Positions 43,024 to 52,301 of a stretch of DNA of 64,000 nt are shown in pieces. Each line of letters starts with the position of its first letter. Position 1 is the stretch's first letter. This DNA comes from Segatella maculosa DSM 19339 = JCM 15638 (GTDB lineage Bacteria > Bacteroidota > Bacteroidia > Bacteroidales > Bacteroidaceae): the NCBI RefSeq assembly GCF_000382385.1, contig NZ_KB908319.1:62001-126000 (forward strand), given 5' to 3'. The notes under the pieces are model-generated. The model saw only the letters and a list, made by a program, of their open reading frames with translations, had not been told where the DNA came from and did no database searches. The position numbers and the translations under genes are program-made.

Positions 43024-44604
43024 TTATGCCGCTTCCCGAAGCATGATTTCTATGTTCATTTTCGCGAATATCCAGCCCATTGGCAGCAGAAGTCCTGCCA
43101 GCAAGGCACCAAAGATAATGACACTGGCCTTGGGTTTCATGGGGTTCAAACTGCCCATTGGCGGAGAAAGCACACGTATCTTGTAGGGAGTAAAAGCCTT
43201 GGAGAGCACACTTTCCTCGCGTTTTTGCAGCATAAAGATGTAGAGTTGCTCCTCTATTTTCTGCTGACGTTCGGCAGATAAGAGGAATTTTGCCTGCATC
43301 GGACTGGCTTTCAACTGTGAATCATTCTCGCTTTTCAGCCCTTTGTAGCCGGCAATCTGAATGTCTGCCTGCCGGATACTGTTGTCCAAGGCGGCCCGGA
43401 TAGACGTGCGCAGGTTGCCAAGTTGCTTTTCCAAGCCCAGAACAATGCTGTTGTTGGCGTTGCTGTTTTCAGCTATTCGGTTACGTTCCAGCTGCAAACG
43501 GTTGTAAGTTCCAATCTGTTCGGAGAGTATTTTGTCGTTGTTGAGCAAGTTCACAGGCAGGGTTTGGTTGGCATTCGAAGGCTTGTCGAGAAACTGTTTC
43601 ATGTAAGATGCCGCCGTTCTTTGACTGCGCAATGTTGTCAATTCCGTGCTCATCATCGCCGAATTCTCTATAGCCAACTTGGTCATTTCAATGGCATTGG
43701 GCAAGTCGTGCTTTGTTTTATAGGTCGTCAGTGTGCGTTCTGTCTTGCTTAGTTCAGCCGTTAACTCGGCTATTCTGTTGTCGATGAACTGCGTAGTCGT
43801 GCGATTGAGCATGTTCTCGTCGGCCATCCAACGCTCGTTATACACCTTGATAATCATGTTCAATATGTCTTCTGCTCGTTTAGGAACGGCGTCCTGATAA
43901 CTCAAATCAATGACCGATCCCAATTCTTCCGTGATACCTGCGTTGAGATTTTGCAGGATATTGTCGGCCATATCCATGGCGGCAACCTTGTTCAAACGTA
44001 TGGTAAGGTCTTCTTTTCCTGTGTAGGCAGGGGTCGAAGTAACGGCAATCGGTCCGATGGGCGTGTGGAACACACTGTTCACCCGACCTTGGTATTCCTG
44101 CTCGAAAGCCGTTTTTCCTTTCTTTAGTCCATAGATTTTCACGCTGTTTCCGTTCAGATCGATTTTCATGGTAGCCGTTTCATTGGGCTTAAGTCGGCCC
44201 ATGAACACCCTGATGGGCAGTGTTTCGCCATATAAAGGCAGCTTTCTGAGAAAGGGACGTGTGCTGTATACATAGTCAAGATGCAGGCGGTTGACCACCT
44301 CCATGATGTTGGCCGGCGTCTTCATGGCCAAGAGTTCGTTGCTTACATTGGACGAACCGCCAAACAATCCGCCCATACCTTGGATCATACTAAGGCCGGC
44401 CGTGAGCTTCGAACCGGGCGTTGCGTCTTCCTTAACCATGATTTGTGACGAGCGTTCATAGACAGGATTCTTCATTATAAGGTAGGCCGTAGCGAGCAAA
44501 ATGAAGGCTGTCAGACTGCCGACAAGCCATTTTCGGTTACTACGAACAGCGTGGATATAGGCTTTCAGCGTGAGTGTTGAGGGCAAAGATGTCGATGTTT
44601 GCAT
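43024..44604 (-). CDS. Polysaccharide chain-length determinant (Wzz-type co-polymerase)
   Basis: A 526-residue protein with two membrane segments (about 28-45 and near 495-515) and a large coiled-coil periplasmic part (for example NRIAELTAELSKTERTLTTYK). The Pro-rich LSPPMGSLNPMKPKAS precedes the second membrane segment, as in Wzz proteins. No tyrosine-kinase Walker motif follows the second segment, unlike BY-kinases. It sits 10 bases after the Wza gene. Confidence 0.92.
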   Translation of the reverse strand: MQTSTSLPSTLTLKAYIHAVRSNRKWLVGSLTAFILLATAYLIMKNPVYERSSQIMVKEDATPGSKLTAGLSMIQGMGGLFGGSSNVSNELLAMKTPANIMEVVNRLHLDYVYSTRPFLRKLPLYGETLPIRVFMGRLKPNETATMKIDLNGNSVKIYGLKKGKTAFEQEYQGRVNSVFHTPIGPIAVTSTPAYTGKEDLTIRLNKVAAMDMADNILQNLNAGITEELGSVIDLSYQDAVPKRAEDILNMIIKVYNERWMADENMLNRTTTQFIDNRIAELTAELSKTERTLTTYKTKHDLPNAIEMTKLAIENSAMMSTELTTLRSQRTAASYMKQFLDKPSNANQTLPVNLLNNDKILSEQIGTYNRLQLERNRIAENSNANNSIVLGLEKQLGNLRTSIRAALDNSIRQADIQIAGYKGLKSENDSQLKASPMQAKFLLSAERQQKIEEQLYIFMLQKREESVLSKAFTPYKIRVLSPPMGSLNPMKPKASVIIFGALLAGLLLPMGWIFAKMNIEIMLREAA

Positions 44605-44614
44605 GCTGATGGTT

Positions 44615-45376
44615 TTATTTGAACACCAAAACGGCTACGGTTGTAAGGAGCGAAGCGATTGAAATCCAGAACGAAGTAGACTGAATTGTGTTGCCATTGA
44701 CGGTGGATTGGCGTTGCCGGGTCTTGTTGGCCGGCACGTAAACGATGTCGTTCTGTTGCAGATAGTAGACGGGCGACTGCACAGCTTGGGCCGAAGCGAG
44801 GTTCAAAATGTAGGTTTTTGCCTCGTTGCCTTGCTGCCTGACCACCATCACGCTGTCTCTTTTGCCATAGATGGTCATGTCTCCGGCCTTGCCCAAAGCC
44901 TCGAAAATGTTGATTTTATCATTGTCGATGCTGACCGTTCCGGGCTTGTTGACTTCGCCGAGAACTGAAATTCGCAGGTTGGTGAAGTCGAGTGTGACCA
45001 CAACGTCCTTGGTTCCGAACTCCGAAACCAGCCGTTCCTTGATGCGTTCTGCGGCTTCTTGGCGCGTAAGTCCGGCCAAACGGATTTTGCCGAGCATGGG
45101 AAAATCAATCTCTCCCTTGCTGTCTACCGTGTAGGTCAGCACGTTCTGCATGTTGGGCAGCGAGATATTGAAGTGTTCGGTGAGCACATTATCCTTGCTT
45201 TTCACGAAGACCGAGAGGCGATCGCCCTGCTGAACAGTAATCGTTTTGGGCGTGTTGACGATGCCTTCCGGCCCTTGTCGGCCTTGCAGATAGTTGATGT
45301 CTTTAGGCGTGGAGCAGGCTGCAACGAGCAATAACAGGCCTGCCAAGCCCGCAATGTATTTGGTATGTTTCTTCAT
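44615..45376 (-). CDS. Polysaccharide export lipoprotein (Wza type)
   Basis: A 253-residue lipoprotein (lipobox LLLVAAC, Cys21) with a poly-export domain (TVQQGDRLSVFVKSKD) and an SLBB-like domain (ISVLGEVNKPGTVSID), then a C-terminal hydrophobic segment (FWISIASLLTTVAVLVF) that may span the outer membrane. It is the first gene of the exopolysaccharide cluster, and a -7 box lies at 45503-45496. Confidence 0.93.
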   Translation of the reverse strand: MKKHTKYIAGLAGLLLLVAACSTPKDINYLQGRQGPEGIVNTPKTITVQQGDRLSVFVKSKDNVLTEHFNISLPNMQNVLTYTVDSKGEIDFPMLGKIRLAGLTRQEAAERIKERLVSEFGTKDVVVTLDFTNLRISVLGEVNKPGTVSIDNDKINIFEALGKAGDMTIYGKRDSVMVVRQQGNEAKTYILNLASAQAVQSPVYYLQQNDIVYVPANKTRQRQSTVNGNTIQSTSFWISIASLLTTVAVLVFK

Positions 45377-45495
45377 AATCGTTCGTACGACGTTGTGTTT
45401 ATATAACTCTTTTCCCGCCGGTTTATTGCCGAAGCCGGCCTTGATTGTAGGTTTTGTGCGCTTTTACCACGGTTGTGCGTCGGCATTTCCACGTG

Positions 45496-45503
45496 CAAAG
45501 ATA
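45496..45503 (-). promoter_or_regulatory. -7 element of the exopolysaccharide operon
   Basis: TATCTTTG on the minus strand; no clear -33. The leader would be about 112 bases and includes a GC-rich hairpin (GCCGGTTT region near 45420-45440). Confidence 0.6.
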
Positions 45504-45580
45504 CACATTTTCCTTAAATGAAGGGCACGTCCGGGCAAGATTGGCAGTCGGAAAGAGGCGTATTTTGTGTAAAATGCCTT

Positions 45581-45957
45581 GAGCGGACGCACGAGCCGTG
45601 CGTCCCTCCAGTTTCTTCTTGCTCCCATTCTTGCATGATGCAGTCCGTACTACCGTGTAATATGCCTGATGTAGTGAACCGTTTGAATGCATGTAGGGAC
45701 GCACGACTCGTGCGTCCGTTCCAAAAAATATATGATATACGTTTGCAAATTGCCTTGAGTGGACGCACGAGCCGTGCGCCCCTACAACTTCTTCTTGCTC
45801 CCGTTCTTGCATGATGCAGTCCGTACTACCGTGTAATATGCCTGATGTAGCGAACCGTTTGAATGCATGTAGGGACGCACGGTCCGTGCGTCCGTTCCAA
45901 AAAACAGCCGGATTGGATTTGTCATTTGAGCGGACGCACGGACCGTGCGTCCCTACA
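45581..45957. repeat. Tandem-duplicated family A copies (locus 4)
   Basis: Family A copies lie at 45581-45610, 45692-45721, 45757-45786, 45868-45897 and 45928-45957, alternating in orientation. The block beginning CTTGAG at 45579 recurs at 45755 (176 bases) and its start again at 45926 (171). Between them is a near-identical segment with TTCTTGCATGATGCAGTCCG and TATGCCTGATGTAG. The gap 45377-46324 has no gene. Confidence 0.88.
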
Positions 45958-46053
45958 TGCCTACCCAACAAGATCCATTTTGCACAACGAAAAAAGTTAG
46001 AAAGTTTTACAATTTTTGGGTGTTGACAACTTTGTCTTTACCATATAGCAGAG

Positions 46054-46207
46054 GCATTCGAGCTATTCCAGACTGTAAAATCAGCGAGATTATCAGCTTA
46101 TCTCCATGCTTTTGGTGCGCAATATGGCTCATATTACACGCTAAGATAGCCCATTTTACAATGCAATAGGACCCGGATTGCGATACCGTTCGAGCCATTT
46201 TAATCTC
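46054..46207. repeat. Family B array, seven degenerate 22-bp units (locus 4)
   Basis: Units can be laid down every 22 bases from 46054 to 46207. Similarity is weakest in the first, third and last, but core elements (AATATGGCTCATATT, TAAGATAGCCCATTTTA, TTCGAGCCATTTTA) stay in register. No linker to family A is seen at this locus. Confidence 0.7.
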
Positions 46208-46214
46208 AATGACA

Positions 46215-46247
46215 TGAAAAAGGGAAAGCAGCAACGCTACTTTCCCT
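46215..46247 (-). terminator. Terminator of the EEP-UDG-udk operon
   Basis: On the minus strand the stem AGGGAAAG-TAGC / GCTG-CTTTCCCT (46247-46236 with 46232-46221) has loop GTT and is followed by TTTT, about 78 bases past the udk stop. Confidence 0.8.
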
Positions 46248-46324
46248 ATGCAAATATACAAAATCTTGCAGGCAAATGCAAATCGGTTGTGAATTAATTT
46301 GACAAAGACAACCCTTCCATCTCC

Positions 46325-46963
46325 CTATTTGCTTGGCATGAGACCCTCGATGTAGTTGCAGAGAATGTTGATGCCTTTGATGTTCTCTCCGCCTTGTGGA
46401 ATGATCAAATCAGCATAACGCTTCGTGGGTTCAATGAATTGCTCGTGCATCGGCTTTAGAACTTCGAGATAACGCTCTACAACCATCGACACCGTACGGC
46501 CTCTGTCGATGGTGTCGCGCTGGATATTGCGAATCAATCGCTCGTCGGGATCGGCGTCAACGAATATCTTTAGGTCCATCAAGTCACGCAGTTTCTTATT
46601 CAAAAGCGTCATGATGCCCTCGATAATGATGACAGGTTTGGGTTCCACATGAATGGTTTCGGGCAGCCGGTTGCACTGAATATAACTGTAAGTGGGCTGC
46701 TCTATGGCCCTTCCCTCACGCAGTTCGTTGACCTGTTTGTGCAGAAGTTTCCAGTCAAATGCGTCGGGATGGTCGAAATTAATGGCGTGACGCTCTTCCT
46801 CGGTCATGTGAGATGTGTCGTTATAATAGGAGTCGAGCGGTACGACGGCAACGTAATGCGGGGGCAAGGCCTCTACGATTTTCCGCACAACCGTGGTCTT
46901 TCCGCTCCCAGTTCCACCGGCAATGCCGATGATGGTAATTTTGTTTAAGTCACTATTCATCAT
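46325..46963 (-). CDS. udk: Uridine kinase
   Basis: A 212-residue kinase that converts uridine and cytidine to UMP and CMP. Walker A GGTGSGKT (16-23), DSYYNDTSHM, NFDHPDAFDW, and RLIRNIQRDTIDRGR are all present. Cytoplasmic. It is the last gene of a minus-strand run with the UDG-superfamily protein and the exported nuclease, so it could salvage nucleosides released from RNA. Confidence 0.95.
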   Translation of the reverse strand: MMNSDLNKITIIGIAGGTGSGKTTVVRKIVEALPPHYVAVVPLDSYYNDTSHMTEEERHAINFDHPDAFDWKLLHKQVNELREGRAIEQPTYSYIQCNRLPETIHVEPKPVIIIEGIMTLLNKKLRDLMDLKIFVDADPDERLIRNIQRDTIDRGRTVSMVVERYLEVLKPMHEQFIEPTKRYADLIIPQGGENIKGINILCNYIEGLMPSK

Positions 46964-46988
46964 GTATTATTTAGCGTTATGGTTAGTT

Positions 46989-47021
46989 CTCCCCTCCTTT
47001 GAAGGGGCCGGGAGAGGCTCC
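46989..47021. repeat. Family C element between udk and the UDG-superfamily gene
   Basis: CTCCCCTCCTTTGAAGGGG followed by CCGGGAGAGG; within the 60-base intergenic space of the operon. Confidence 0.75.
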
Positions 47022-47023
47022 AA

Positions 47024-47608
47024 TCACAGCTCCTCAAACATCTTTCGATAGAATTCGGCCTTCTTTTCCACACTCATTGGATAGGCACGGCTGCTGCTTG
47101 GCATGCGATAAAGGCGGAGCATGCGATCTTCAAAGGCGAATTCCGTGTGCTGACCCATTTTTGGAGGCGTGATATCAAAGTGTTTTGTAAACACATCTGT
47201 GGCAAGTTGGCCCGCAGCCAACACGCTTTTGCATGCCGGAAGCTGCCGTAATATAGCGTTAATGTCGCTTTGTTCGACGATTTCGAGGTCTTTATCGGAG
47301 GCCGTGTTCTTGGTGCGGCGAATGCGAAGTGCCGTGTCAAAAATGGCAACGCCTTCCTCTTTGAGGAACGATTTGAGCGCATCAAGCCTGAAAGTCTTAT
47401 GTTCTTGATCCACAAAGTGCATCTTATCGCCGAAGAAGATATGTCCGAAAATGCGCCACATATCGTTCTGAAAGTTCGGATAATACCATTCCATGCACCA
47501 CCGTTTGGGTGCAGGCGGGAACGTACCCAGCATCAATAGGCGGGCATTCTCAGGCAACCAAGGTTCGAAGGGGTGGGTTTCTATCTCGTTGTTTGCTGTT
47601 GTTTCCAT
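47024..47608 (-). CDS. Uracil-DNA glycosylase superfamily protein
   Basis: A 194-residue protein with ARLLMLGTFPPAP near residue 24, GVAIFDTALRIRR in the middle and RLYRMPSSSRAY near residue 168, matching the scaffold of the UDG superfamily (motif 1 LGTFPP, motif 2 MPSSS). The substrate could be uracil or hypoxanthine in DNA; the exact family is not clear, and the motif-1 Asp/Asn normally needed is replaced by a Pro-rich loop. It lies 19 bases downstream of the EEP gene. Confidence 0.75.
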   Translation of the reverse strand: METTANNEIETHPFEPWLPENARLLMLGTFPPAPKRWCMEWYYPNFQNDMWRIFGHIFFGDKMHFVDQEHKTFRLDALKSFLKEEGVAIFDTALRIRRTKNTASDKDLEIVEQSDINAILRQLPACKSVLAAGQLATDVFTKHFDITPPKMGQHTEFAFEDRMLRLYRMPSSSRAYPMSVEKKAEFYRKMFEEL

Positions 47609-47627
47609 TGCTTTCCAAGGCGATTCG

Positions 47628-48689
47628 TTACTCTTGTTTCTTTACCAAATAAACGCAAACGGGCAGATGATCGGAGAAACCGTCAAGCCATACGCCGCCG
47701 GCCGTGGTGCGTTTGGGACTTCCTTTATACTGTCCTTCGGTCTGAAAAAGGTAAGGCATGCGTTGAATACGGCTCTTCCAATACCTCAACGTCTTGAAAT
47801 CGTTGCCGTCTTTCCTGTTCAACAGGTTGGGAGAAAGCAGGATTTGGTCGAAAAGGTTCCATGTTCCGCGATACATCAGCGTTCCCGTTCCCTGCTTCAA
47901 TATGTTATACCACGGATTATACATGTCATTCGGCCCCACTTTTTCAATGGTTTCCTTAGCCGAGAGGGCTTCATACATGCTCTTGTCTGTGGGGTCATCG
48001 TTCATATCTCCCATGATAAAGACTTTGAATTTCGGGTCGATGGCAAGCAAAGAGTCCTTGACGGCCTTGGCTTGAAGGGCTCCCCATTCGCGATAAGACG
48101 ACCCGTTGAAGCGGCTCGGAAGGTGACAAACGATGAAAGCCACAGGCTCTTTGGCCATCTTTCCGGTGACGGTCAGGAAGCCACGTGTGGCAAATGACGA
48201 GTCTTGTTCGGCACTGTTGCGGTAAGGAACGAGCTTTTCACTCTCCAAATCAAACAGCTTTGGGTTGTAAAGCAAGGCGCAATCGATGCCTCGTTTGTCG
48301 GGTCCTTCGATGTGACAGAAGCGATAATTGCGGGCTTTCAGCTCGGGTTGGGCCGTCAAAGCCTCAAGAACTGTGCGGTTTTCTACCTCACTCAAGCCGA
48401 TAACGGCACAGCCCGTGTGGGGCAAAATGTCGGTACCCATGTCGGCAAGAGCACGTGCCATGTTGTGCAATTTATGGCTGTATTTGAGTCCATCCCAGCG
48501 ATATTGCCCCGCAGGAAGGAAGTCCTGATCGCGCTTTCCTGCGTCGTGACAGGTATCAAATAGGTTCTCCTGATTGTAGAAACCCACTGCATAAACCGAG
48601 AACTTTCCCTGCTCTGCAGTTTTAACATGCTGAGCCGAGACCACAATACAAATGAATAGTGCTGCCAATAAGAATAAGTTTTTCTTCAT
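47628..48689 (-). CDS. Exported endonuclease/exonuclease/phosphatase (EEP) family protein
   Basis: A 353-residue protein. The start at 48689 is chosen because it gives the signal peptide MKKNLFLLAALFICIVVSAQ; a frame 23 codons longer runs into the promoter. EEP motifs are present: FYNQENLFDT, GLSEVENR (catalytic Glu), GDMNDDPTD (Asp, Asn) and SDHLPV (Asp-His pair near the end). It would cut DNA or RNA, or remove phosphate, outside the inner membrane. It is divergent from the TonB-dependent receptor at 48880. Confidence 0.9.
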   Translation of the reverse strand: MKKNLFLLAALFICIVVSAQHVKTAEQGKFSVYAVGFYNQENLFDTCHDAGKRDQDFLPAGQYRWDGLKYSHKLHNMARALADMGTDILPHTGCAVIGLSEVENRTVLEALTAQPELKARNYRFCHIEGPDKRGIDCALLYNPKLFDLESEKLVPYRNSAEQDSSFATRGFLTVTGKMAKEPVAFIVCHLPSRFNGSSYREWGALQAKAVKDSLLAIDPKFKVFIMGDMNDDPTDKSMYEALSAKETIEKVGPNDMYNPWYNILKQGTGTLMYRGTWNLFDQILLSPNLLNRKDGNDFKTLRYWKSRIQRMPYLFQTEGQYKGSPKRTTAGGVWLDGFSDHLPVCVYLVKKQE

Positions 48690-48879
48690 ATATATAATAG
48701 GTAAGGCAATGCTTTGACCTTGAATGGCCCTCAAAGGGGCTGGGATTGTTCTTTGCAAAAGTAAACAAAATAATTCAAGTTGTATGCTTTTGATGAAAAA
48801 AACAACACAAAACAGTCGTCAGTTTAGAATAAATTTCGTTACTTTGCAGGTAGAATTAATGTTTATTAAGTGGTAATCT

Positions 48880-51411
48880 ATGCAAAAACATCTCCAATTA
48901 ACAGTGATAGCTCTCTGTTGTTCGACGGCCACCATTGCCCAGAATGTGAAGCCACAGCAGCAGGGTAAGTCGCTCGAAGAGAACGCTTTCACCTTCACCG
49001 AGGCCCAGTTGGGCGAAGATGATAACATGTCTCAGAACGTGACTATCCTCAATTCGGCCACCAATGCCTATGCAAGTGAGGTGGGATTCCTGTTCTCTCC
49101 CGTTCGATTTCGGTATCGGGCACTCAACCAAAAGTATAATGAAATCTACATTAATGGGGCACCTGTGAACGATATAGAGCGTGGACAATTCAGCTATTCG
49201 GCTGTCGGTGGCCTCAATCAGATGACACGTAACGTCGATTTCTCGCTTCCGTTCGAGGGCAACAGCTATGGAATGACGGGCATGGCAGGCAGTAACAACT
49301 ACAATTTCCGCAGTGGAAGCATGGCCACCGGCCATCGTTTCAGCCTTGCAGGTGCCAACCGTAACTATACAGTTCGGGGCATGTACACTTACAATAGCGG
49401 CTTCAATGCCAAGGGATGGGCCGTTACCGGCAACCTAACTTACCGTTGGGCAGACCGCGGTTACGTGGAGGGAACGTTCTACAATGCCCTGTCTTATTTC
49501 TTTGGTGTGCAGAAACTGCTCGGCAATCACAGCCTTTCTTTCGCCACATGGGGCAACCCTACGGAGCGAGCAACGCAGGGAGCAGCGACCGATGAGAGCT
49601 TTTGGATAGCCCAAGATTACCAATATAACCCTTATTGGGGCTATCAAAATGGAAAGAAACGCAACTCTCGTATCGTCACAGACTACGCTCCTTCGGCACT
49701 CTTAACATGGGATTGGGACATCGATAATCAGTCAAAATTGACGACAACCTTGCTGGGAAAGTACAGCAATTACAAGAGTACTAAACTCAATTATAACAAC
49801 ACAGACAACCCTCAACCGGACTATTATAAGGTGCTACCCAGCAACTTTTACGACGTATGGGGGGGCATTTCGCGTTTCAAAACGGCCCAAGCTTTGGCCG
49901 ATTGGAACATGGCTTACGACTGGCTTTCAAGCAGTAAGGCGCATCGACAGGTTGATTGGGACCGCCTGTATGAGGCCAACCGCGGCGCAAACCAGCAGGG
50001 TGCAGATGCCATGTACTACGTGCAAGCCCGCCACAACAACAATCTTTACCTGACATTGGCCTCTACCTTGACCAAAAACCTGACGGACAAAAGCACATGG
50101 AACCTTGGCTTCACGATTGCGGGCAACAAGGGATTCCATTACCAAACAATGGAGGATATGCTCGGAGCAACGTCGTTTCACAATGTTAACAACTACGCAA
50201 TAGGCACGTTCTCAAGGTATTCAGATGCCGTGCAGTACGACCTTAACCGCCCGAATGCCCTTGTCGGCAACGGAGATAAGTTCGGTTACGACTACAATAT
50301 CAATGTTGTTCGTGCCAATGTGTGGAGCAATTATGCCGAAACAAGGGGCATTTTCCACTACAATATCGCTGCAAAGGTGGGCTATGATGCCATGAATAGG
50401 GACGGCAAAATGCGTAATGGTCTGTTCATAAACAACTCATATGGCAAGAGTAAAACAGCCAGATTCCTCTCCGGTGGCGGTAAGTTTGCAGGCTCAATTG
50501 ACGTGGGACACGGCAATGTTTTGTCTTTAGGACTGGGCTATGAGGCCAAAAGTCCCAATGCAAACGTGGCTTTTCAGGCTCCCGAAATGAACAATGATTT
50601 CGTGCAAAACCTGAAGAATGAACTTGTTTTCAGCAGCGAATTGAGTTATCAACTCAGCACTCCTTGGCTGCATGCCAACCTGAGTGGCTACTACAATCGG
50701 GTGGCCAATGCCACCGAATGGACCTGTTTCTACTTCGATGATATCAACTCTTTCTCCTATAATGCACTCACTAAGCTGAAGAAAGCCTACTATGGTGTGG
50801 AGTTAGGTATGAAGTTTAAGCTCACTTCTTACCTTGATTTAAAGGCCTTGGGCACTGTTAGTGAAGCCAAAAACACAAGCAATGCGCACGTTCGTTACCT
50901 GAATTCGACACAAGGAAACTATAAAGATGACGAGGCCATCGTAAAGGGAATGCGAGAGAACGGCACCCCTCTTACGGCGGCAAGTATAGGACTTAGCTTC
51001 CATCAGCAGGGTTGGTTCATCGATTTGAACGGTAATTATTACGACCGAATTTACTTGAGTTACTCGCCTTACTACCGCTATGCGACCTCTTTAAAGAACA
51101 TCGGTGCGACCGACAGCAACGGCAATTATATCGTCAGTCCGCAGGATAAGGGTAAAGGAGGCTTTATGCTTGACGCGAGCATCGGTAAGAGTATCCGTCT
51201 AAGGAAAGGCGCTTTGGCCATTAATCTCATGGTGACGAACTTGCTGAACAACCAGAAAATCGTCACAGGAGGTTATGAACAGAGCCGCAGCGATTATTCA
51301 ATTAAGGAAGACGGCACCACAAGTGACCGCACTTATCGCTTCTCTAAGAACCCGAAAAAGTATCATGTGTATGGCATGAACGGCATGTTACAGGTGGCAT
51401 ATAGATTTTAA
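48880..51411 (+). CDS. TonB-dependent receptor-type outer membrane protein
   Basis: An 843-residue protein with a signal peptide (MQKHLQLTVIALCCSTATIA). A short plug-like region (about 50-130, FLFSPVRFRYRALNQKYNEIYINGAPVND) leads into a long beta-barrel whose strands are rich in aromatic residues, ending MLQVAYRF. There is no carboxypeptidase-regulatory-like domain and no SusD neighbour, so it is a stand-alone receptor, likely for something released by the flanking nucleases. A -7-like box TTACTTTG (imperfect) lies at 48839-48846. Confidence 0.85.
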   Translation: MQKHLQLTVIALCCSTATIAQNVKPQQQGKSLEENAFTFTEAQLGEDDNMSQNVTILNSATNAYASEVGFLFSPVRFRYRALNQKYNEIYINGAPVNDIERGQFSYSAVGGLNQMTRNVDFSLPFEGNSYGMTGMAGSNNYNFRSGSMATGHRFSLAGANRNYTVRGMYTYNSGFNAKGWAVTGNLTYRWADRGYVEGTFYNALSYFFGVQKLLGNHSLSFATWGNPTERATQGAATDESFWIAQDYQYNPYWGYQNGKKRNSRIVTDYAPSALLTWDWDIDNQSKLTTTLLGKYSNYKSTKLNYNNTDNPQPDYYKVLPSNFYDVWGGISRFKTAQALADWNMAYDWLSSSKAHRQVDWDRLYEANRGANQQGADAMYYVQARHNNNLYLTLASTLTKNLTDKSTWNLGFTIAGNKGFHYQTMEDMLGATSFHNVNNYAIGTFSRYSDAVQYDLNRPNALVGNGDKFGYDYNINVVRANVWSNYAETRGIFHYNIAAKVGYDAMNRDGKMRNGLFINNSYGKSKTARFLSGGGKFAGSIDVGHGNVLSLGLGYEAKSPNANVAFQAPEMNNDFVQNLKNELVFSSELSYQLSTPWLHANLSGYYNRVANATEWTCFYFDDINSFSYNALTKLKKAYYGVELGMKFKLTSYLDLKALGTVSEAKNTSNAHVRYLNSTQGNYKDDEAIVKGMRENGTPLTAASIGLSFHQQGWFIDLNGNYYDRIYLSYSPYYRYATSLKNIGATDSNGNYIVSPQDKGKGGFMLDASIGKSIRLRKGALAINLMVTNLLNNQKIVTGGYEQSRSDYSIKEDGTTSDRTYRFSKNPKKYHVYGMNGMLQVAYRF

Positions 51412-51430
51412 TCCAAAACAAAGAAACAAG

Positions 51431-52267
51431 ATGAAGACTATCAAATACATCATATTGGCGCTGTGCACACTCTTTGTAGGTTGCATGGACGGCGATTGGG
51501 ATGCACCGAACGGTGGACATTCGCGCGGAAATGCTGCCATTAAGGAGACCCATGTCATCACGATTGCACAGCTGAAAGACAAATATAAAAGTCAACTTTC
51601 AACGGCTTATGGCTATGCACAAGTGACCGAAGACCTCCAAATCAAGGCCGTTGTGACCGGGAACGACATCGAAGGCAACCTTTTCAGCCAAATATCACTC
51701 GATGACGGCACTGGAGCTATCATCATAGGTATAGGAGAAGGCGGCATTAATGGCTATCTTCCGGTAGGTACAGAGATACTCGTTAGCCTCAAAGACCTCT
51801 ACATTGGCAACTATGGATACCAGCCACAAATAGGCACGCTCTATGAAAGTGCAAAGGGACAGACGTCAGTAGGCCGCATGGCCCGCATGCGTTGGGACCG
51901 TCATTTCACCTATACCGGTCGCGTAAAGACCGTGGCTCCTATGGAATTTGATCAAAACAAGATGACTGATGCCGACTATTTGGCGGCCAACTGCGGCAAG
52001 TTGATGATGCTGAAAAACGTATATTTCAGCGATGGAGAGGTGAAAGACTATGCCAACAAGAAGGACGTTGTCAACAACAACTGCTGTGAACGCGCGCTGA
52101 AAGGCCTCAACAGCAGCAACATTGTCGTCCGAACGAGCACCTATGCCGACTTTGCTGCCGACAAATTACCGGTGAGTGAGGTGAACATCACGGGCATCTT
52201 TACCCGCTATAATAACAAGTGGCAGGTCATCATACGGTCGGCCAAGGACGTAGAATTCGTACAATAA
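51431..52267 (+). CDS. DUF5689 lipoprotein
   Basis: A 278-residue lipoprotein (MKTIKYIILALCTLFVGC, Cys18) of the DUF5689 family, recognised by ITIAQLKDKY near the start and the following beta-rich repeat (QIKAVVTGNDIEGNLFSQISLDDGTGAIIIGI) that looks like an OB fold. Such lipoproteins are common beside nuclease and TonB-receptor genes in Bacteroidota; the ligand is unknown. It starts 19 bases after the receptor and is followed by another OB-like lipoprotein. Confidence 0.82.
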   Translation: MKTIKYIILALCTLFVGCMDGDWDAPNGGHSRGNAAIKETHVITIAQLKDKYKSQLSTAYGYAQVTEDLQIKAVVTGNDIEGNLFSQISLDDGTGAIIIGIGEGGINGYLPVGTEILVSLKDLYIGNYGYQPQIGTLYESAKGQTSVGRMARMRWDRHFTYTGRVKTVAPMEFDQNKMTDADYLAANCGKLMMLKNVYFSDGEVKDYANKKDVVNNNCCERALKGLNSSNIVVRTSTYADFAADKLPVSEVNITGIFTRYNNKWQVIIRSAKDVEFVQ

Positions 52268-52301
52268 TCCATCAAAACCATAATCCAAAAAGAATAACAT
52301 A

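Noticed and set aside
45423..45971. A 182-codon minus-strand frame upstream of the exopolysaccharide cluster
   Set aside because: It consists of family A and tandem-duplicated non-coding sequence and has no credible start signal.
47024..47608. Naming the UDG-superfamily gene mug or ung
   Set aside because: The motif-1 and motif-2 residues fit the superfamily but not a specific family; the lack of a clear catalytic Asp/Asn in motif 1 makes a specific name unsafe.
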